A stretch of 64,000 nt of DNA from Massilia pinisoli (GCF_024753285.1 NZ_JANUGW010000021.1:1-64000), one strand, 5' to 3'; positions 35,993 through 44,735 are shown, counted from the first letter of the stretch. Notes: generated by a model from the sequence alone, not told the origin. Made by a program: numbers and translations.

Positions 35993-36048
35993 TTCTTATG
36001 CATATCTGTAAATTACTTGCATCAATATAAAGTTTTATTAGGGAATAT

Positions 36049-37092
36049 TTATTGACCCGATGCGTTCGCCGTCGTCCGGGCCGTCACCGTGCAGCTGTCC
36101 ATGCCATCCTGGCGTCCGAAGTCGAAACTCACCGGCAGGAACATCTCGATCACTTGAGCATTGGTCCGCGCATGCATGGACACCTCGTCCAGCGTGAATC
36201 CGCCGGCGCCCGCCAGCGCGAGCGGCACCATCATCTGGTCGCCCAGGTATTCGGCGAACGCCCCCTGCGACACGAGGTATTGGCGCGCACGCTGCACCAC
36301 TTGGCGCGCCACCTGTTCGGACGACACGGATTTTTCGCCGAACGCCGTGAAAACTTCCGTCGCGTGCTCGTATTCGAGGGTCAACATCAGGGCGTTGCCC
36401 GGTCCCTGGTCGGCCGGCAGGCCGCGTATCAGCAACTGGTCCTCGTCCCAGTTCATCGACTTGCCGACGCATTCCAGTTCGCGCTGCGCCACCCGCCCCG
36501 GCACGCCGGCCACGAACGCCTCGGCATAGGCGGCACGGCGCTCGCCGCGCGTCATCCATGTGCGCGGCAGCAGTTGTGCACACGGTTCCACGCGCGCCTC
36601 GACGCCGCCGCCGCCGGCCGGATAAAAACCGAAGCGCTCGAGGCGGATGTCGATGTGCGCCCCCATCTCGGCCAGGCGCGGACACCACGCGCGCTGCAGG
36701 AATTGCACCGGCGGCGCCATCGGGTTGTGCGTCCCGCCCGTCAGCTTCAATGTCGACGGCTTGTCCGCCATCAGCAAGGCCGGCAACACGGTCTGCAGCA
36801 CCAGCGTGCAGCTGCCGGCCGTACCGATCGCGAACGCGTAGTCGCCACCCTTCACGGGACCCGGCAGGAACGTCAGATCCTGGCTGCCGAGTGCCGCGCC
36901 GGACGCGTCGCCACCGCACACCTGCAGCGCCGCCTGCACGGCCACGAGGTGCTGGCGCATCAAGCCGGGCTTGGCGCGATTCGCGCGGATGTTCCTGATG
37001 CGGAACGGCTGCCCCGTGATCATGGCCAGCGTGAGCGCGCTGCGCAGGATCTGGCCGCCGCCTTCGCCGACGGCGCCATCCAGTTCGATCAT
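36049..37092 (-). CDS. rtcA: RNA 3'-terminal phosphate cyclase
   Basis: RtcA converts an RNA 3'-phosphate end to a 2',3'-cyclic phosphate using ATP. The 347-residue protein has the opening GEGGGQILRSALTLA, the nucleotide region GTHNPMAPPVQF, FYPAGGGG, and the adenylated histidine (His308) in EVSMHARTN. Length and motifs are as in E. coli. ATG 37092 with AAAGGA upstream is preferred; ATG 37107 would overlap the rtcB stop as ATGA and add five residues. Confidence 0.95.
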   Translation of the reverse strand: MIELDGAVGEGGGQILRSALTLAMITGQPFRIRNIRANRAKPGLMRQHLVAVQAALQVCGGDASGAALGSQDLTFLPGPVKGGDYAFAIGTAGSCTLVLQTVLPALLMADKPSTLKLTGGTHNPMAPPVQFLQRAWCPRLAEMGAHIDIRLERFGFYPAGGGGVEARVEPCAQLLPRTWMTRGERRAAYAEAFVAGVPGRVAQRELECVGKSMNWDEDQLLIRGLPADQGPGNALMLTLEYEHATEVFTAFGEKSVSSEQVARQVVQRARQYLVSQGAFAEYLGDQMMVPLALAGAGGFTLDEVSMHARTNAQVIEMFLPVSFDFGRQDGMDSCTVTARTTANASGQ

Positions 37093-37103
37093 GTGTTGTC
37101 CTT

Positions 37104-38342
37104 TCATCCCTTGACGCAGACGATCTGCTTCAACGTGTGCACGACTTCGACCAGGTCGCTCTGTGCCTCCATCACCGCGTCGATGTCCTTGTAGGCCATC
37201 GGGATCTCGTCGATCACGTCGGCATCCTTGCGGCACTCGACGCCTTCCGTGGCGCGCACCTGGTCCTCGACCGAGAAGCGGCGCTTGGCTTCCGTGCGGC
37301 TCATCGTGCGGCCTGCGCCGTGGCTGCAGCTGTGGAAGCTCTCCGGATTCCCTTTGCCACGCACGATGAAGCTCTTCGCGCCCATCGAACCCGGAATGAT
37401 ACCCAGCTCGCCCGCGCGCGCGGACACGGCGCCCTTGCGGGTCACCAGCACGTCCTTGCCGAAGTGGTGTTCCTTCTGCACGTAGTTGTGGTGGCAGTTC
37501 ACCGCCTCGACGTGCGTCTCGAACGGCTTCGTGATGACCGTGCGCACGGCCGCGATCAGGTTCTGCATCATGACTTCGCGGTTCATGCGCGCGAACTTCT
37601 GGGCCCAGCCCACGGCTTCGACGTAGTCGTCGTAATGCTGCGTCCCTTCCGGCAGGTACGCCAGGTCCTGATCCGGCAGGTTGATGAAGTGCGTCCGCAT
37701 GTCCTGCTTGGCCAGCTCGATGAAGTGCGAGCCGATCGCATTGCCGACGCCACGCGAACCGGAGTGCAGCATGAACCACACGAAGCCCTGCTCGTCCAGG
37801 CAGATCTCGATGAAGTGGTTACCGCTGCCCAGCGTGCCCAGGTGCTTGTAATTGTTCGTGTTCTTCAGCCGCGGCGTCTTGTGGCAGATGTCGTCGAACT
37901 CGTCCTTCAGCGTCATCCAGGCCTGGTCGACGGGCAGCGGCGGCGTGTCCCACGATCCCTTGTCGCGCCCCTTGAAGCCGCGCGTCTTCGGCGACATCCC
38001 GTGCGGCACAGAACGTTCGATGGCGCTGCGCAGCGGCCCCAGGTTGTCCGGCAGGTCGTTCGCGCTCAGCGTCGTCTTCGCGGCCATCATGCCACAGCCG
38101 ATATCGACGCCGACGGCGGCCGGGATCACGGCGCCCAGCGTGGGGATCACGCTGCCGATCGTCGAGCCCTTGCCCAGGTGGACGTCGGGCATCGCGGCCA
38201 TGTGCTTGTAGATGAACGGCATGCGCGCCGTGTTGGCCAGCTGGCGTTTCGCCTCGTCTTCCACCGGGACGCCGCGCGTCCACATCTTGACGGGACGGCC
38301 GCCTTCCACGTTCAGCACATCGTAGTGTTCATGTTTCGTCAT
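37104..38342 (-). CDS. rtcB: RNA-splicing ligase RtcB
   Basis: RtcB joins RNA 2',3'-cyclic phosphate (or 3'-phosphate) to 5'-OH ends using GTP and manganese, in RNA repair. The 412-residue protein has the metal-binding cysteine in GVDIGCGMM (Cys83), the LGSGNHFIE and SGSRGVGN motifs, VNCHHNYV and the guanylated His341 in SCSHGAGR. The gene lies 27 bases after the 75-residue ORF and just before rtcA, in a sigma-54-controlled operon. Confidence 0.97.
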   Translation of the reverse strand: MTKHEHYDVLNVEGGRPVKMWTRGVPVEDEAKRQLANTARMPFIYKHMAAMPDVHLGKGSTIGSVIPTLGAVIPAAVGVDIGCGMMAAKTTLSANDLPDNLGPLRSAIERSVPHGMSPKTRGFKGRDKGSWDTPPLPVDQAWMTLKDEFDDICHKTPRLKNTNNYKHLGTLGSGNHFIEICLDEQGFVWFMLHSGSRGVGNAIGSHFIELAKQDMRTHFINLPDQDLAYLPEGTQHYDDYVEAVGWAQKFARMNREVMMQNLIAAVRTVITKPFETHVEAVNCHHNYVQKEHHFGKDVLVTRKGAVSARAGELGIIPGSMGAKSFIVRGKGNPESFHSCSHGAGRTMSRTEAKRRFSVEDQVRATEGVECRKDADVIDEIPMAYKDIDAVMEAQSDLVEVVHTLKQIVCVKG

Positions 38343-38369
38343 TTGCGTACTCTCTCTTTCGTATTCGTC

Positions 38370-38597
38370 TTACGTGCCCACGAGCGTGGTCAGCACGTTT
38401 TGCCAGACGCGCCGCGCCTGCCAGGCCGGCACCGAACCGGCAACATCGGACGCGCCTCCGGCAGCACCCGGGTTCGCCGTCACCCGCGCGGTCACGCCGT
38501 GTGCGTCGAAGCTGACCGACAGCGTCTGCGGCCGTCCATGTCTCGTTCTGCTGTCTGTTGCGCCGGCCGTGCCGACGCTGATCGTCCAACCCATCAT
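38370..38597 (-). CDS. Small uncharacterised protein at the head of the rtc operon
   Basis: This 75-residue open frame (two adjacent ATGs at 38597 and 38594) has AAGGAG three bases upstream and is the first gene after the sigma-54 promoter. A longer frame continuing upstream would cross the promoter, so the ATG start is preferred. The product begins MMGWTISVGTAG, is rich in Ala, Gly, Thr and Val, and has no signal peptide, membrane helix or known domain that I recognise. Operon position and the ribosome-binding site suggest that it is expressed with RtcB and RtcA. Its role is unknown. Confidence 0.6.
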   Translation of the reverse strand: MMGWTISVGTAGATDSRTRHGRPQTLSVSFDAHGVTARVTANPGAAGGASDVAGSVPAWQARRVWQNVLTTLVGT

Positions 38598-38630
38598 CGT
38601 CTCCTTGTCTTTATCTCGCAATCGCTTCTT

Positions 38631-38647
38631 TTGCAATCGGCGTGCCA
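38631..38647 (-). promoter_or_regulatory. rtcBA promoter: Sigma-54 promoter of the rtc operon
   Basis: On the minus strand TGGCACG-CCGA-TTGCAA matches the RpoN consensus perfectly. It lies 34 bases before the first ATG of the 75-residue ORF. RtcR, the sigma-54 activator encoded divergently, is known to control rtcBA in E. coli. Its binding site should lie between 38648 and 38760. Confidence 0.9.
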
Positions 38648-38746
38648 GCCTGGGCCGGTGTCGCTCCGGGATTCGCAATCCATTGATTTTCTTGTGTTTT
38701 TGCATCGCAGCCGAAAAGCCGGTGTGTTCGTTGGCAAAAGCAAAAC

Positions 38747-40384
38747 GTGCTAGAGTTATCCAAATTTATAAGTTTTTATAAAATCAATAAAAAGAAAACC
38801 GTCGTGATCGGCTTCATCGGCACCCAGCTCGACAGCGGCACAGGGAGCGCGCGCTGGGAAAAATGGCGGCCGACGGTGGCGTTGACGCAGCACGAAGACG
38901 TCGTCATCGACCGCCTGGAGCTGCTGTTCAACCGCGATCCCACGAGACTGGTCGACCAGGTGACGCAAGACATCGGGAAGGTATCGCCGGAAACGGAGAT
39001 CGTCCCCCGCCAGATCGACATCGACGACCCATGGGATTTCGAGCAGGTCTACGGCGCACTGTTCGACTTCGCGCGCGCCTATCCCTTCGAGCCCGACCGG
39101 GAGGATTACTGGATCCACATCACGACGGGCACGCACGTCGTCCAGATCTGCCTGTTCCTGATGACGGAGGCGCGCTATTTCCCGGGCTGCCTGCTGCAGA
39201 CATCGCCGCCGCGCCGCCACGCGCCGGGCGCGCCCGGTACGCTGGCGCTGATCGACCTCGACCTGTCGAAATACGACCAGATCGCCCGGCGCTTCTCGCG
39301 CGAACAGCAGGATGCCGTCGCCTTCCTGAAATCCGGCATCGCGACGCGCAATGTCCGTTTCAACACGATGATCGACGAGATCGAACGCGTGGCCATCAAA
39401 TCGCGTGCGCCGATCCTGCTGATGGGGCCGACAGGCGCCGGCAAGTCCTTCCTCGCGCGCCGCTTGTACGAACTCAAGAAAGCGCGTCGGCAAGTGGCCG
39501 GACGTTTTGTCGAAATCAACTGCGCCACCTTGCATGGCGACGGTGCGGGTTCCACGTTGTTCGGCCACGTCAAGGGCGCGTTCACCGGGGCGATGTCGGA
39601 ACGCAGCGGCCTGCTGCGCACGGCCGACAAAGGCGTGCTGTTCCTGGACGAGATCGGCGAACTGGGCCTGGACGAACAGGCGATGCTGCTCAAGGCGATC
39701 GAAGAAAAACGCTTCCTGCCGGTCGGCGGCGACCACGAAGTCCACAGCGACTTCCAGCTGGTCGCCGGTACGAACCGCGACCTGGCACGCGAAGTCGCGC
39801 ACGGCCGCTTCCGCGAAGACCTTTTCGCCAGGATCAATTTATGGACATATGAATTGCCGGGGCTGGTCGAACGCAGCGAGGACATCGAGCCCAACATCGA
39901 GTACCTGCTGCGCGAATTCGGCGCCGAACACGGGCACATGGTGCGCTTCAACAAGGAAGCGCGCGATCACTACATGCGATTTGCGATGTCGCAGGACGCA
40001 CGCTGGACGGGCAATTTCCGCGACCTGTCCGCGTCGATGACCCGGATGGCCACTCTGGCCGAATCCGGCCGCATCAACGATACCATCGTCGCCGGCGAGA
40101 TTGCGCGCTTGCGACAACTGTGGCGGCCATTCGACGATACCGGCGCGCAGCAGGCAGATCTGGATCAGGTGCTAGGGGCCGCCGCGGCCGCGCAGCTCGA
40201 CCAGTTCGATGCGCTGCAGTTGCAGGCTGTCGTCGGCGTGTGCCGCCAGTCCATGTCGCTGTCGGATGCGGGCCGCAAGCTGTTCGCCGTCTCGCGCACC
40301 GCCAAGCGCCAGCCGAACGATGCGGACCGCCTCAAGAAATACCTGGCGCGGTTCGGGCTGTCCTGGGACGACGTGCGCGGGTGA
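38747..40384 (+). CDS. rtcR: Sigma-54-dependent transcriptional activator RtcR
   Basis: RtcR senses RNA damage products through its N-terminal CARF-like domain (about 1-185) and turns on rtcBA. Walker A GPTGAGKS (about 227-234), the sigma-54 contact motif GAFTGA (277-282) and Walker B VLFLDEIGEL are intact. The C-terminal part carries a helix-turn-helix (about 500-545). The start is a problem: E. coli RtcR begins just before KTV, but here the nearest start is GTG 38747, giving 16 extra residues in a very A/T-rich stretch (MLELSKFISFYKINKK). A non-ATG start nearer to KTV is possible. Confidence 0.93.
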   Translation: MLELSKFISFYKINKKKTVVIGFIGTQLDSGTGSARWEKWRPTVALTQHEDVVIDRLELLFNRDPTRLVDQVTQDIGKVSPETEIVPRQIDIDDPWDFEQVYGALFDFARAYPFEPDREDYWIHITTGTHVVQICLFLMTEARYFPGCLLQTSPPRRHAPGAPGTLALIDLDLSKYDQIARRFSREQQDAVAFLKSGIATRNVRFNTMIDEIERVAIKSRAPILLMGPTGAGKSFLARRLYELKKARRQVAGRFVEINCATLHGDGAGSTLFGHVKGAFTGAMSERSGLLRTADKGVLFLDEIGELGLDEQAMLLKAIEEKRFLPVGGDHEVHSDFQLVAGTNRDLAREVAHGRFREDLFARINLWTYELPGLVERSEDIEPNIEYLLREFGAEHGHMVRFNKEARDHYMRFAMSQDARWTGNFRDLSASMTRMATLAESGRINDTIVAGEIARLRQLWRPFDDTGAQQADLDQVLGAAAAAQLDQFDALQLQAVVGVCRQSMSLSDAGRKLFAVSRTAKRQPNDADRLKKYLARFGLSWDDVRG

Positions 40385-40507
40385 CAGCGGGACGGCGCGG
40401 GGTTTTCGCGGCCTGTACCGCCAATGCTGCAATCCGTCGCAATCGCCGGGTTCCGTTCATGGCACTTGCCTATAGTGATTCCAACAGCAAACCAACGGAG
40501 ACCCGAT

Positions 40508-41275
40508 ATGAACAACCTGATCAAGAGCGCCGTCCTCGCCACCACCCTGGCAATCGGCACGCATGCTGCCCTGGCCGACGACCTCGTCCGCGAAAACCGC
40601 CCCGTCGATGCCAGCGTATCGAAGGTGCGCCTGGGCGGCGTGATCCGCCTGAACCTGCACCAGGGATCGACGCCTTCGCTCGTCGTGTCCGGCGACAAGC
40701 GTTATGTCGCAAAGGTGACGACCACGCAGCGCGGCGATACGCTCGTCATCGATATGGAAAACAATACCCGTATGGACGGCAACAGCAAGAGCGAACTGCG
40801 CGCCGATCTCACCGTGCCGAACCTGCAGGAATTCGTGTCGCAGGGCGTCGGTTCGAGCGACGTATCCGGTTTCAGCGGCGACAAGCTGAAGCTGGCGCTG
40901 GACGGCGCCGGCGCCGTGCGCTTCACGGGACAGTATCGCGACGTCGATGCGCGCCTGGGCGGCGTCGGCGGCCTCACGCTGAACCCCGGCCAGGCCGAGC
41001 GCATCGAGCTGCACCTGGGTGGCGCCGGCCATATCACGGTGGCGGGCCAGACGAAATTATTGCGCGCGCAACTGGGCGGCGTCGGTGGCCTTGACGCTCA
41101 ACAATTGCGCGCGGAAACGGTCGACCTCGACATGACCGGTCTCGGCGGTGCCAGCGTGTACGCGAAAACGGCGGCCAACGTGAATCTGAGCGGCATGGGT
41201 TCGGCCACCGTCTACGGCAAGCCGGCGACGCGCAATGCGACGACGAACGGCTTCGGCAAGGTCAGCTGGCAATAA
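40508..41275 (+). CDS. Exported GIN-domain (DUF2807) protein
   Basis: The 255-residue protein has a signal peptide (about 1-23, ending AALA) and a beta-solenoid GIN domain (DUF2807, head domain of a putative autotransporter adhesin). Short repeats rich in Gly run through the second half, with LGGVGGL twice and similar turns such as LGGAGHI and LSGMGSA. It lies alone between rtcR and a convergent BON lipoprotein gene. The function of the family is not settled; a surface or periplasmic role is likely. Confidence 0.82.
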   Translation: MNNLIKSAVLATTLAIGTHAALADDLVRENRPVDASVSKVRLGGVIRLNLHQGSTPSLVVSGDKRYVAKVTTTQRGDTLVIDMENNTRMDGNSKSELRADLTVPNLQEFVSQGVGSSDVSGFSGDKLKLALDGAGAVRFTGQYRDVDARLGGVGGLTLNPGQAERIELHLGGAGHITVAGQTKLLRAQLGGVGGLDAQQLRAETVDLDMTGLGGASVYAKTAANVNLSGMGSATVYGKPATRNATTNGFGKVSWQ

Positions 41276-41285
41276 AGCAGTGCAC

Positions 41286-41306
41286 CGGCACGGCGCCGCC
41301 GTGCCG
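41286..41306. terminator. Hairpin between convergent genes
   Basis: CGGCACGG (41286-41293) and CCGTGCCG (41299-41306) pair around a five-base GC loop. There is no T-tract, so it is a weak or factor-dependent terminator, placed between the GIN-domain gene and the BON gene. Confidence 0.4.
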
Positions 41307-41308
41307 CG

Positions 41309-41632
41309 TCAGCGGATCACCGTATCGTTCTTGACCGACTTCACGCCCTTGACGTTGCGCGCGATTTCCACGGCCTTCTCGGCGGATTCACGGGAGTCGA
41401 CGAAGCCGCTCAGCTGCACCGTTCCCTTGAACGTTTCCACGTTGACCTGGGTCGCCTTGACGCTCGGGTCGGCAGCGAAGGCAGCTTTCACCTTGCTGGT
41501 AATCAAGGAGTCGTCGACGTATTCGCCCGTGCCTTCGCGGGTCGGCGTCGGGGCGCAGGCGACGAGCGAGACCAGCAGCGAGGTCGCGAGAACAGACTGA
41601 GCAATAGCGGTCTGGAAACGAATGAGCTTCAT
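41309..41632 (-). CDS. BON-domain lipoprotein
   Basis: The 107-residue product has a lipobox LVAC (Cys26), so it should be lipidated at the envelope. One BON domain (about 38-107) follows, with the pattern LITSKVKAAFAADP...VETFKGTVQLSGFVDS typical of OsmY-like proteins. BON domains bind phospholipid. Although next to the tad operon on the same strand, the gap of 62 bases and its general role suggest a separate gene. Confidence 0.85.
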   Translation of the reverse strand: MKLIRFQTAIAQSVLATSLLVSLVACAPTPTREGTGEYVDDSLITSKVKAAFAADPSVKATQVNVETFKGTVQLSGFVDSRESAEKAVEIARNVKGVKSVKNDTVIR

Positions 41633-41694
41633 GGCGCTTCTCCCGAGTTATCAAGAATTTTATTATTCCGAATTTCGGGACAGCCTGTCGCCCG

Positions 41695-42789
41695 CTACTG
41701 TTGTGGAATCGGTACGGTTCGCGCCGGGCCGTCGGCGCCGCCTGCCTGTGCGACGAGCAGCCCCGACGGCGGCTTGTCCCCGATGCGGTGCGGCGGCACG
41801 TCGTGGCCGATGACGAGGCGCACGTCCGCGCGCCCATCCATGCCGGCCTCGACCGGTTCCCCGGTGCCGACCTGCCGCGCCAGGCGTTCCGCCACCGTCC
41901 GGAAGGCCGGCTGGTATTCGACGCGCGTCCGGTGCACGCCAAACCCTTTTTCGTTGGTCAGGCGCACCACCTTGAGCCCCCCATCGCGCAACTCGCGCGC
42001 CACGCGGCGCGCGAGGCCCTGGCGGCCGTCGCCGTTGCTGATCTCCAGTCGGGCGACCGTCTCCGGCGCGGACGGCCGGGCGATCGGCGCGGCCCTGTTC
42101 GACGGCACGCGGCGCAATTCGAGCATGCCGTCGTCCTTGCGGACCACTTCCACGGCGGCCCATTCCTCGTCGGGCCGTTGGGTGGCCTTGACGGCCTGCT
42201 CGATGGCGTGCAGCCGCGTGCCGCCGTTCGCCGTCGCATAGTCGGCGCGGAAGTCGTGGGCACGCAAGGCCTCGGCCTGGCGCAGCATCTGCCGGCCGCG
42301 TTCTTCCTGGCCGAGTTTTAACAGGGTCTCGCCCAGGTATTGCCAGGCGCGCTGGTCCAGCGGATCGAGCAGGCAGGCCTTTTCGAGCGCGACCTGGGCC
42401 GCGTCGACGTCGCCGCTGAGCAGGTAGGCATAACCCAGATTGGCAAACAGGAAGGCGGCCGCGGGGCCGGACGCCATGGTGGCGTCGCGCGTGAGGTCGC
42501 GCCAGATCGGGATCGCGCGGGCGAAATCGCGCTGCTCGGCGTACGCGATCGCCAGGCCGTTGCGCGCGTTGACGTGCGTGGCGTCGAGGCGTAGCGCGGC
42601 CTCGTACGCGGCGATCGCATCGTCGTAGCGGCGCGCGAGGTACAGGTTGCGGCCGCGCAGGTAGTTGTCGTTCGCCGCGGAGAACGCCGGTCCGCCGGCG
42701 TCGGGCTGCGGCGGCGGACTGCTGCAGGCCAGCAGCAGCACGCTGCTGCACAACAGGGGCAAGGCGGACAGCAGGATACGCGAGCGCAT
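41695..42789 (-). CDS. TPR lipoprotein with LytR C-terminal domain (TadD-like)
   Basis: This 364-residue lipoprotein (lipobox LLAC, Cys22) has four or five tetratricopeptide units (about 40-175). A C-terminal LytR_C domain (about 245-315) contains LEISNGDGRQGLARRVARELRDGG. TadD, needed for Flp pilus biogenesis, is a TPR lipoprotein, and this gene lies directly after tadC, so it is the likely TadD counterpart. The added LytR_C domain, normally found on cell-wall ligases and regulators, is unusual for TadD. Confidence 0.8.
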   Translation of the reverse strand: MRSRILLSALPLLCSSVLLLACSSPPPQPDAGGPAFSAANDNYLRGRNLYLARRYDDAIAAYEAALRLDATHVNARNGLAIAYAEQRDFARAIPIWRDLTRDATMASGPAAAFLFANLGYAYLLSGDVDAAQVALEKACLLDPLDQRAWQYLGETLLKLGQEERGRQMLRQAEALRAHDFRADYATANGGTRLHAIEQAVKATQRPDEEWAAVEVVRKDDGMLELRRVPSNRAAPIARPSAPETVARLEISNGDGRQGLARRVARELRDGGLKVVRLTNEKGFGVHRTRVEYQPAFRTVAERLARQVGTGEPVEAGMDGRADVRLVIGHDVPPHRIGDKPPSGLLVAQAGGADGPARTVPIPQQ

Positions 42790-42805
42790 GGCAATCTCCG
42801 TCGAA

Positions 42806-43747
42806 TCAGTTGGTACCGCCCAGGGCAGTGCCGAAGATCTTGGTGATCTGGATGCCGGCGGGGCCGAGCAGCACCATCAACAAGGTCGGGAAGATGCAAA
42901 AGACGAGGGGGAACAACAGTTTCAGGCCGATCCTGGCGGCAGCCTCTTCCGCCAGCATGCGGCGCTTGGTGCGCAGCGCCTCCGAATACACGCGCAGGGC
43001 GTCGCCGATGCTCGTGCCGAAGCGCTCGGACTGGATCAGCATTGCGACGAGCGAATCGATGTCGTCCAGCCCGATACGCAGCGCGAAATTGCGCAGCGCC
43101 TTTTCCTTGCTGAAGCCGGCGCGCGTCTCCATTAGCACGAGCTGCAATTCCTGGCCCAGCGTCACGCTCTTGACGTGGATCTCGGCGGCGACCTTGACCA
43201 GCGCGCGCTCGAGGCTCAGGCCCGCCTCCACGCATACGGTCAGCAGATCGAGCGCATCGGGGATGTTCTCGAAGATCTCGCGCTTGCGGTGCTTGACGAC
43301 GCGGTCGAGGATCACGTTCGGCAGGTAGTAGCCGCACGTCGCCGCGAACAGCAGCAGGGCCATCGTCTCGAAGCCGGCGACGGTGGCGGGCACGAACGCG
43401 AGCACGAGGCCGACGAGCGCGGGCAGTCCCAGCGCCAGCGCCGTCTTCGATGCGAAGTACAGCGTCGGCGCGGCCGGATTGCGCCAGCCGGCGTTCATGA
43501 AGCGGGTGCGCAGCGCCGACTTTTCCCAGCCCTCGTCCGGCACCGACAGCTTCGTCAGGGGCTTGGCCGCGCGCGCCACGCGATCGACCCAGCTGCTGCG
43601 CGGCGCGTGGCCGTCGTCCGTGTGGCCCATGAAACTCGCCAGCCGGGCGCGCAGCGCGGCGGGCGCGAACAGCACCGTCGCCAGCCACGCGAGGCAGCAG
43701 ACCACCGCGAAGACGATCAACAGGAACAGCAGCTGTGCGCGAATCAT
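42806..43747 (-). CDS. tadC: Tad pilus inner-membrane protein TadC
   Basis: The 313-residue product has a GspF-like domain and four membrane segments (about 5-30, 95-125, 130-150 and 280-305). TadC forms the platform with TadB. Key landmarks are LDLLTVCVEAGLSLERAL and IGLDDIDSLVAMLIQSERFGTSI. It lies 10 bases after tadB. Confidence 0.9.
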   Translation of the reverse strand: MIRAQLLFLLIVFAVVCCLAWLATVLFAPAALRARLASFMGHTDDGHAPRSSWVDRVARAAKPLTKLSVPDEGWEKSALRTRFMNAGWRNPAAPTLYFASKTALALGLPALVGLVLAFVPATVAGFETMALLLFAATCGYYLPNVILDRVVKHRKREIFENIPDALDLLTVCVEAGLSLERALVKVAAEIHVKSVTLGQELQLVLMETRAGFSKEKALRNFALRIGLDDIDSLVAMLIQSERFGTSIGDALRVYSEALRTKRRMLAEEAAARIGLKLLFPLVFCIFPTLLMVLLGPAGIQITKIFGTALGGTN

Positions 43748-43757
43748 CGATGTCTCC

Positions 43758-44735
43758 TCAGATGCGGATGCGGATCATCCTCTTCAGCCAGATCACCCCG
43801 ACGATGATCATCACGAGCGCGGTCCACAGCAGCTTGACGCCGACCGGATCGGTCCACAGGACCATGATGTACGTGGGATTCACGAGCACCAGCATGGCGC
43901 CCACGGCGAACGGCAGCAGTCCCAGGATCCAGGCGGACATGCGCCCTTCCGCCGACAGCACGCGGACCTGGGCCGCGAGCCGCAGGCGGCCGCGGATGAT
44001 GTGGCCGATGTTGCCGAGGATTTCGGCCAGGTTGCCGCCCGTCTCGCGCTGGATCAGGATCGCGATGACGAGATAGCGCAGGTCGGTGAGCGGAATGCGC
44101 GACGCCATGTTGTGCAGCGCTTCGCCCAGCGGCACGCCGTAATTGATCTCCTCGCGCGCGATGCGGAACTCGCCGCTGAGCGGTTCCGGCAATTCGTTGC
44201 CGACGATTTGCAACACGTTCGAGAACGAGTGACCGGCCCGCAGCGCGCGTGCGATGAAATCGGCGGCGTCCGGCAGTTGCTCCTCGATGCGCGCGAGGCG
44301 GCGCAGGCGTGCGCGCCGCACCAGCAGCAGCGGCACGAAGGCGCACAGCAGGACCAGCGCCACACGCACCAACACCGGCATCGGCCACTGCAGCACGAGA
44401 TAGCCGGCCACCGCCGCGACGGCGCCGGAGCACACCAGGAAGTGCTCGACCGACCACCCCATGCCGGCCTGCACGAGCAGCCGGTCGATGCGGTGCGCGA
44501 AGCGCGCGCGCTGCAGCAGGCGCTCCGTCAGCTCGTGCCGCCCGAAGCGGCGCAGCTTCAGGATCGAGATGCGCTCGGCGTTCTTGCCCTGGTGTCCGGA
44601 CATCAGCTGCAGCCGGCGCGCGATGCGCTGGGCACTGGCGCCGTGGGTGTTCACCCACCAGAGATACACGCCCTCGATGCCGAGGATGATGGCGGCGAAC
44701 AGGAAGACGATGAATCCGTAGAAGAGGATGTCCAT
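43758..44735 (-). CDS. tadB: Tad pilus inner-membrane protein TadB
   Basis: The 325-residue product has a membrane helix near the N-terminus and the GspF-like domain with LPDAADFIARALRAGHSF and LVIAILIQRETGGNLAEIL. ATG 44735 is used; a TTG start nine codons upstream is unlikely. TadB pairs with TadC to anchor the TadA ATPase. Confidence 0.9.
   Translation of the reverse strand: MDILFYGFIVFLFAAIILGIEGVYLWWVNTHGASAQRIARRLQLMSGHQGKNAERISILKLRRFGRHELTERLLQRARFAHRIDRLLVQAGMGWSVEHFLVCSGAVAAVAGYLVLQWPMPVLVRVALVLLCAFVPLLLVRRARLRRLARIEEQLPDAADFIARALRAGHSFSNVLQIVGNELPEPLSGEFRIAREEINYGVPLGEALHNMASRIPLTDLRYLVIAILIQRETGGNLAEILGNIGHIIRGRLRLAAQVRVLSAEGRMSAWILGLLPFAVGAMLVLVNPTYIMVLWTDPVGVKLLWTALVMIIVGVIWLKRMIRIRI

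Noticed and set aside
31342..36048. Direct repeat of the tRNA-Thr 3' end as an attachment site
   Set aside because: I did not see a second copy of the tRNA 3' end in the block, and no integrase gene is present.
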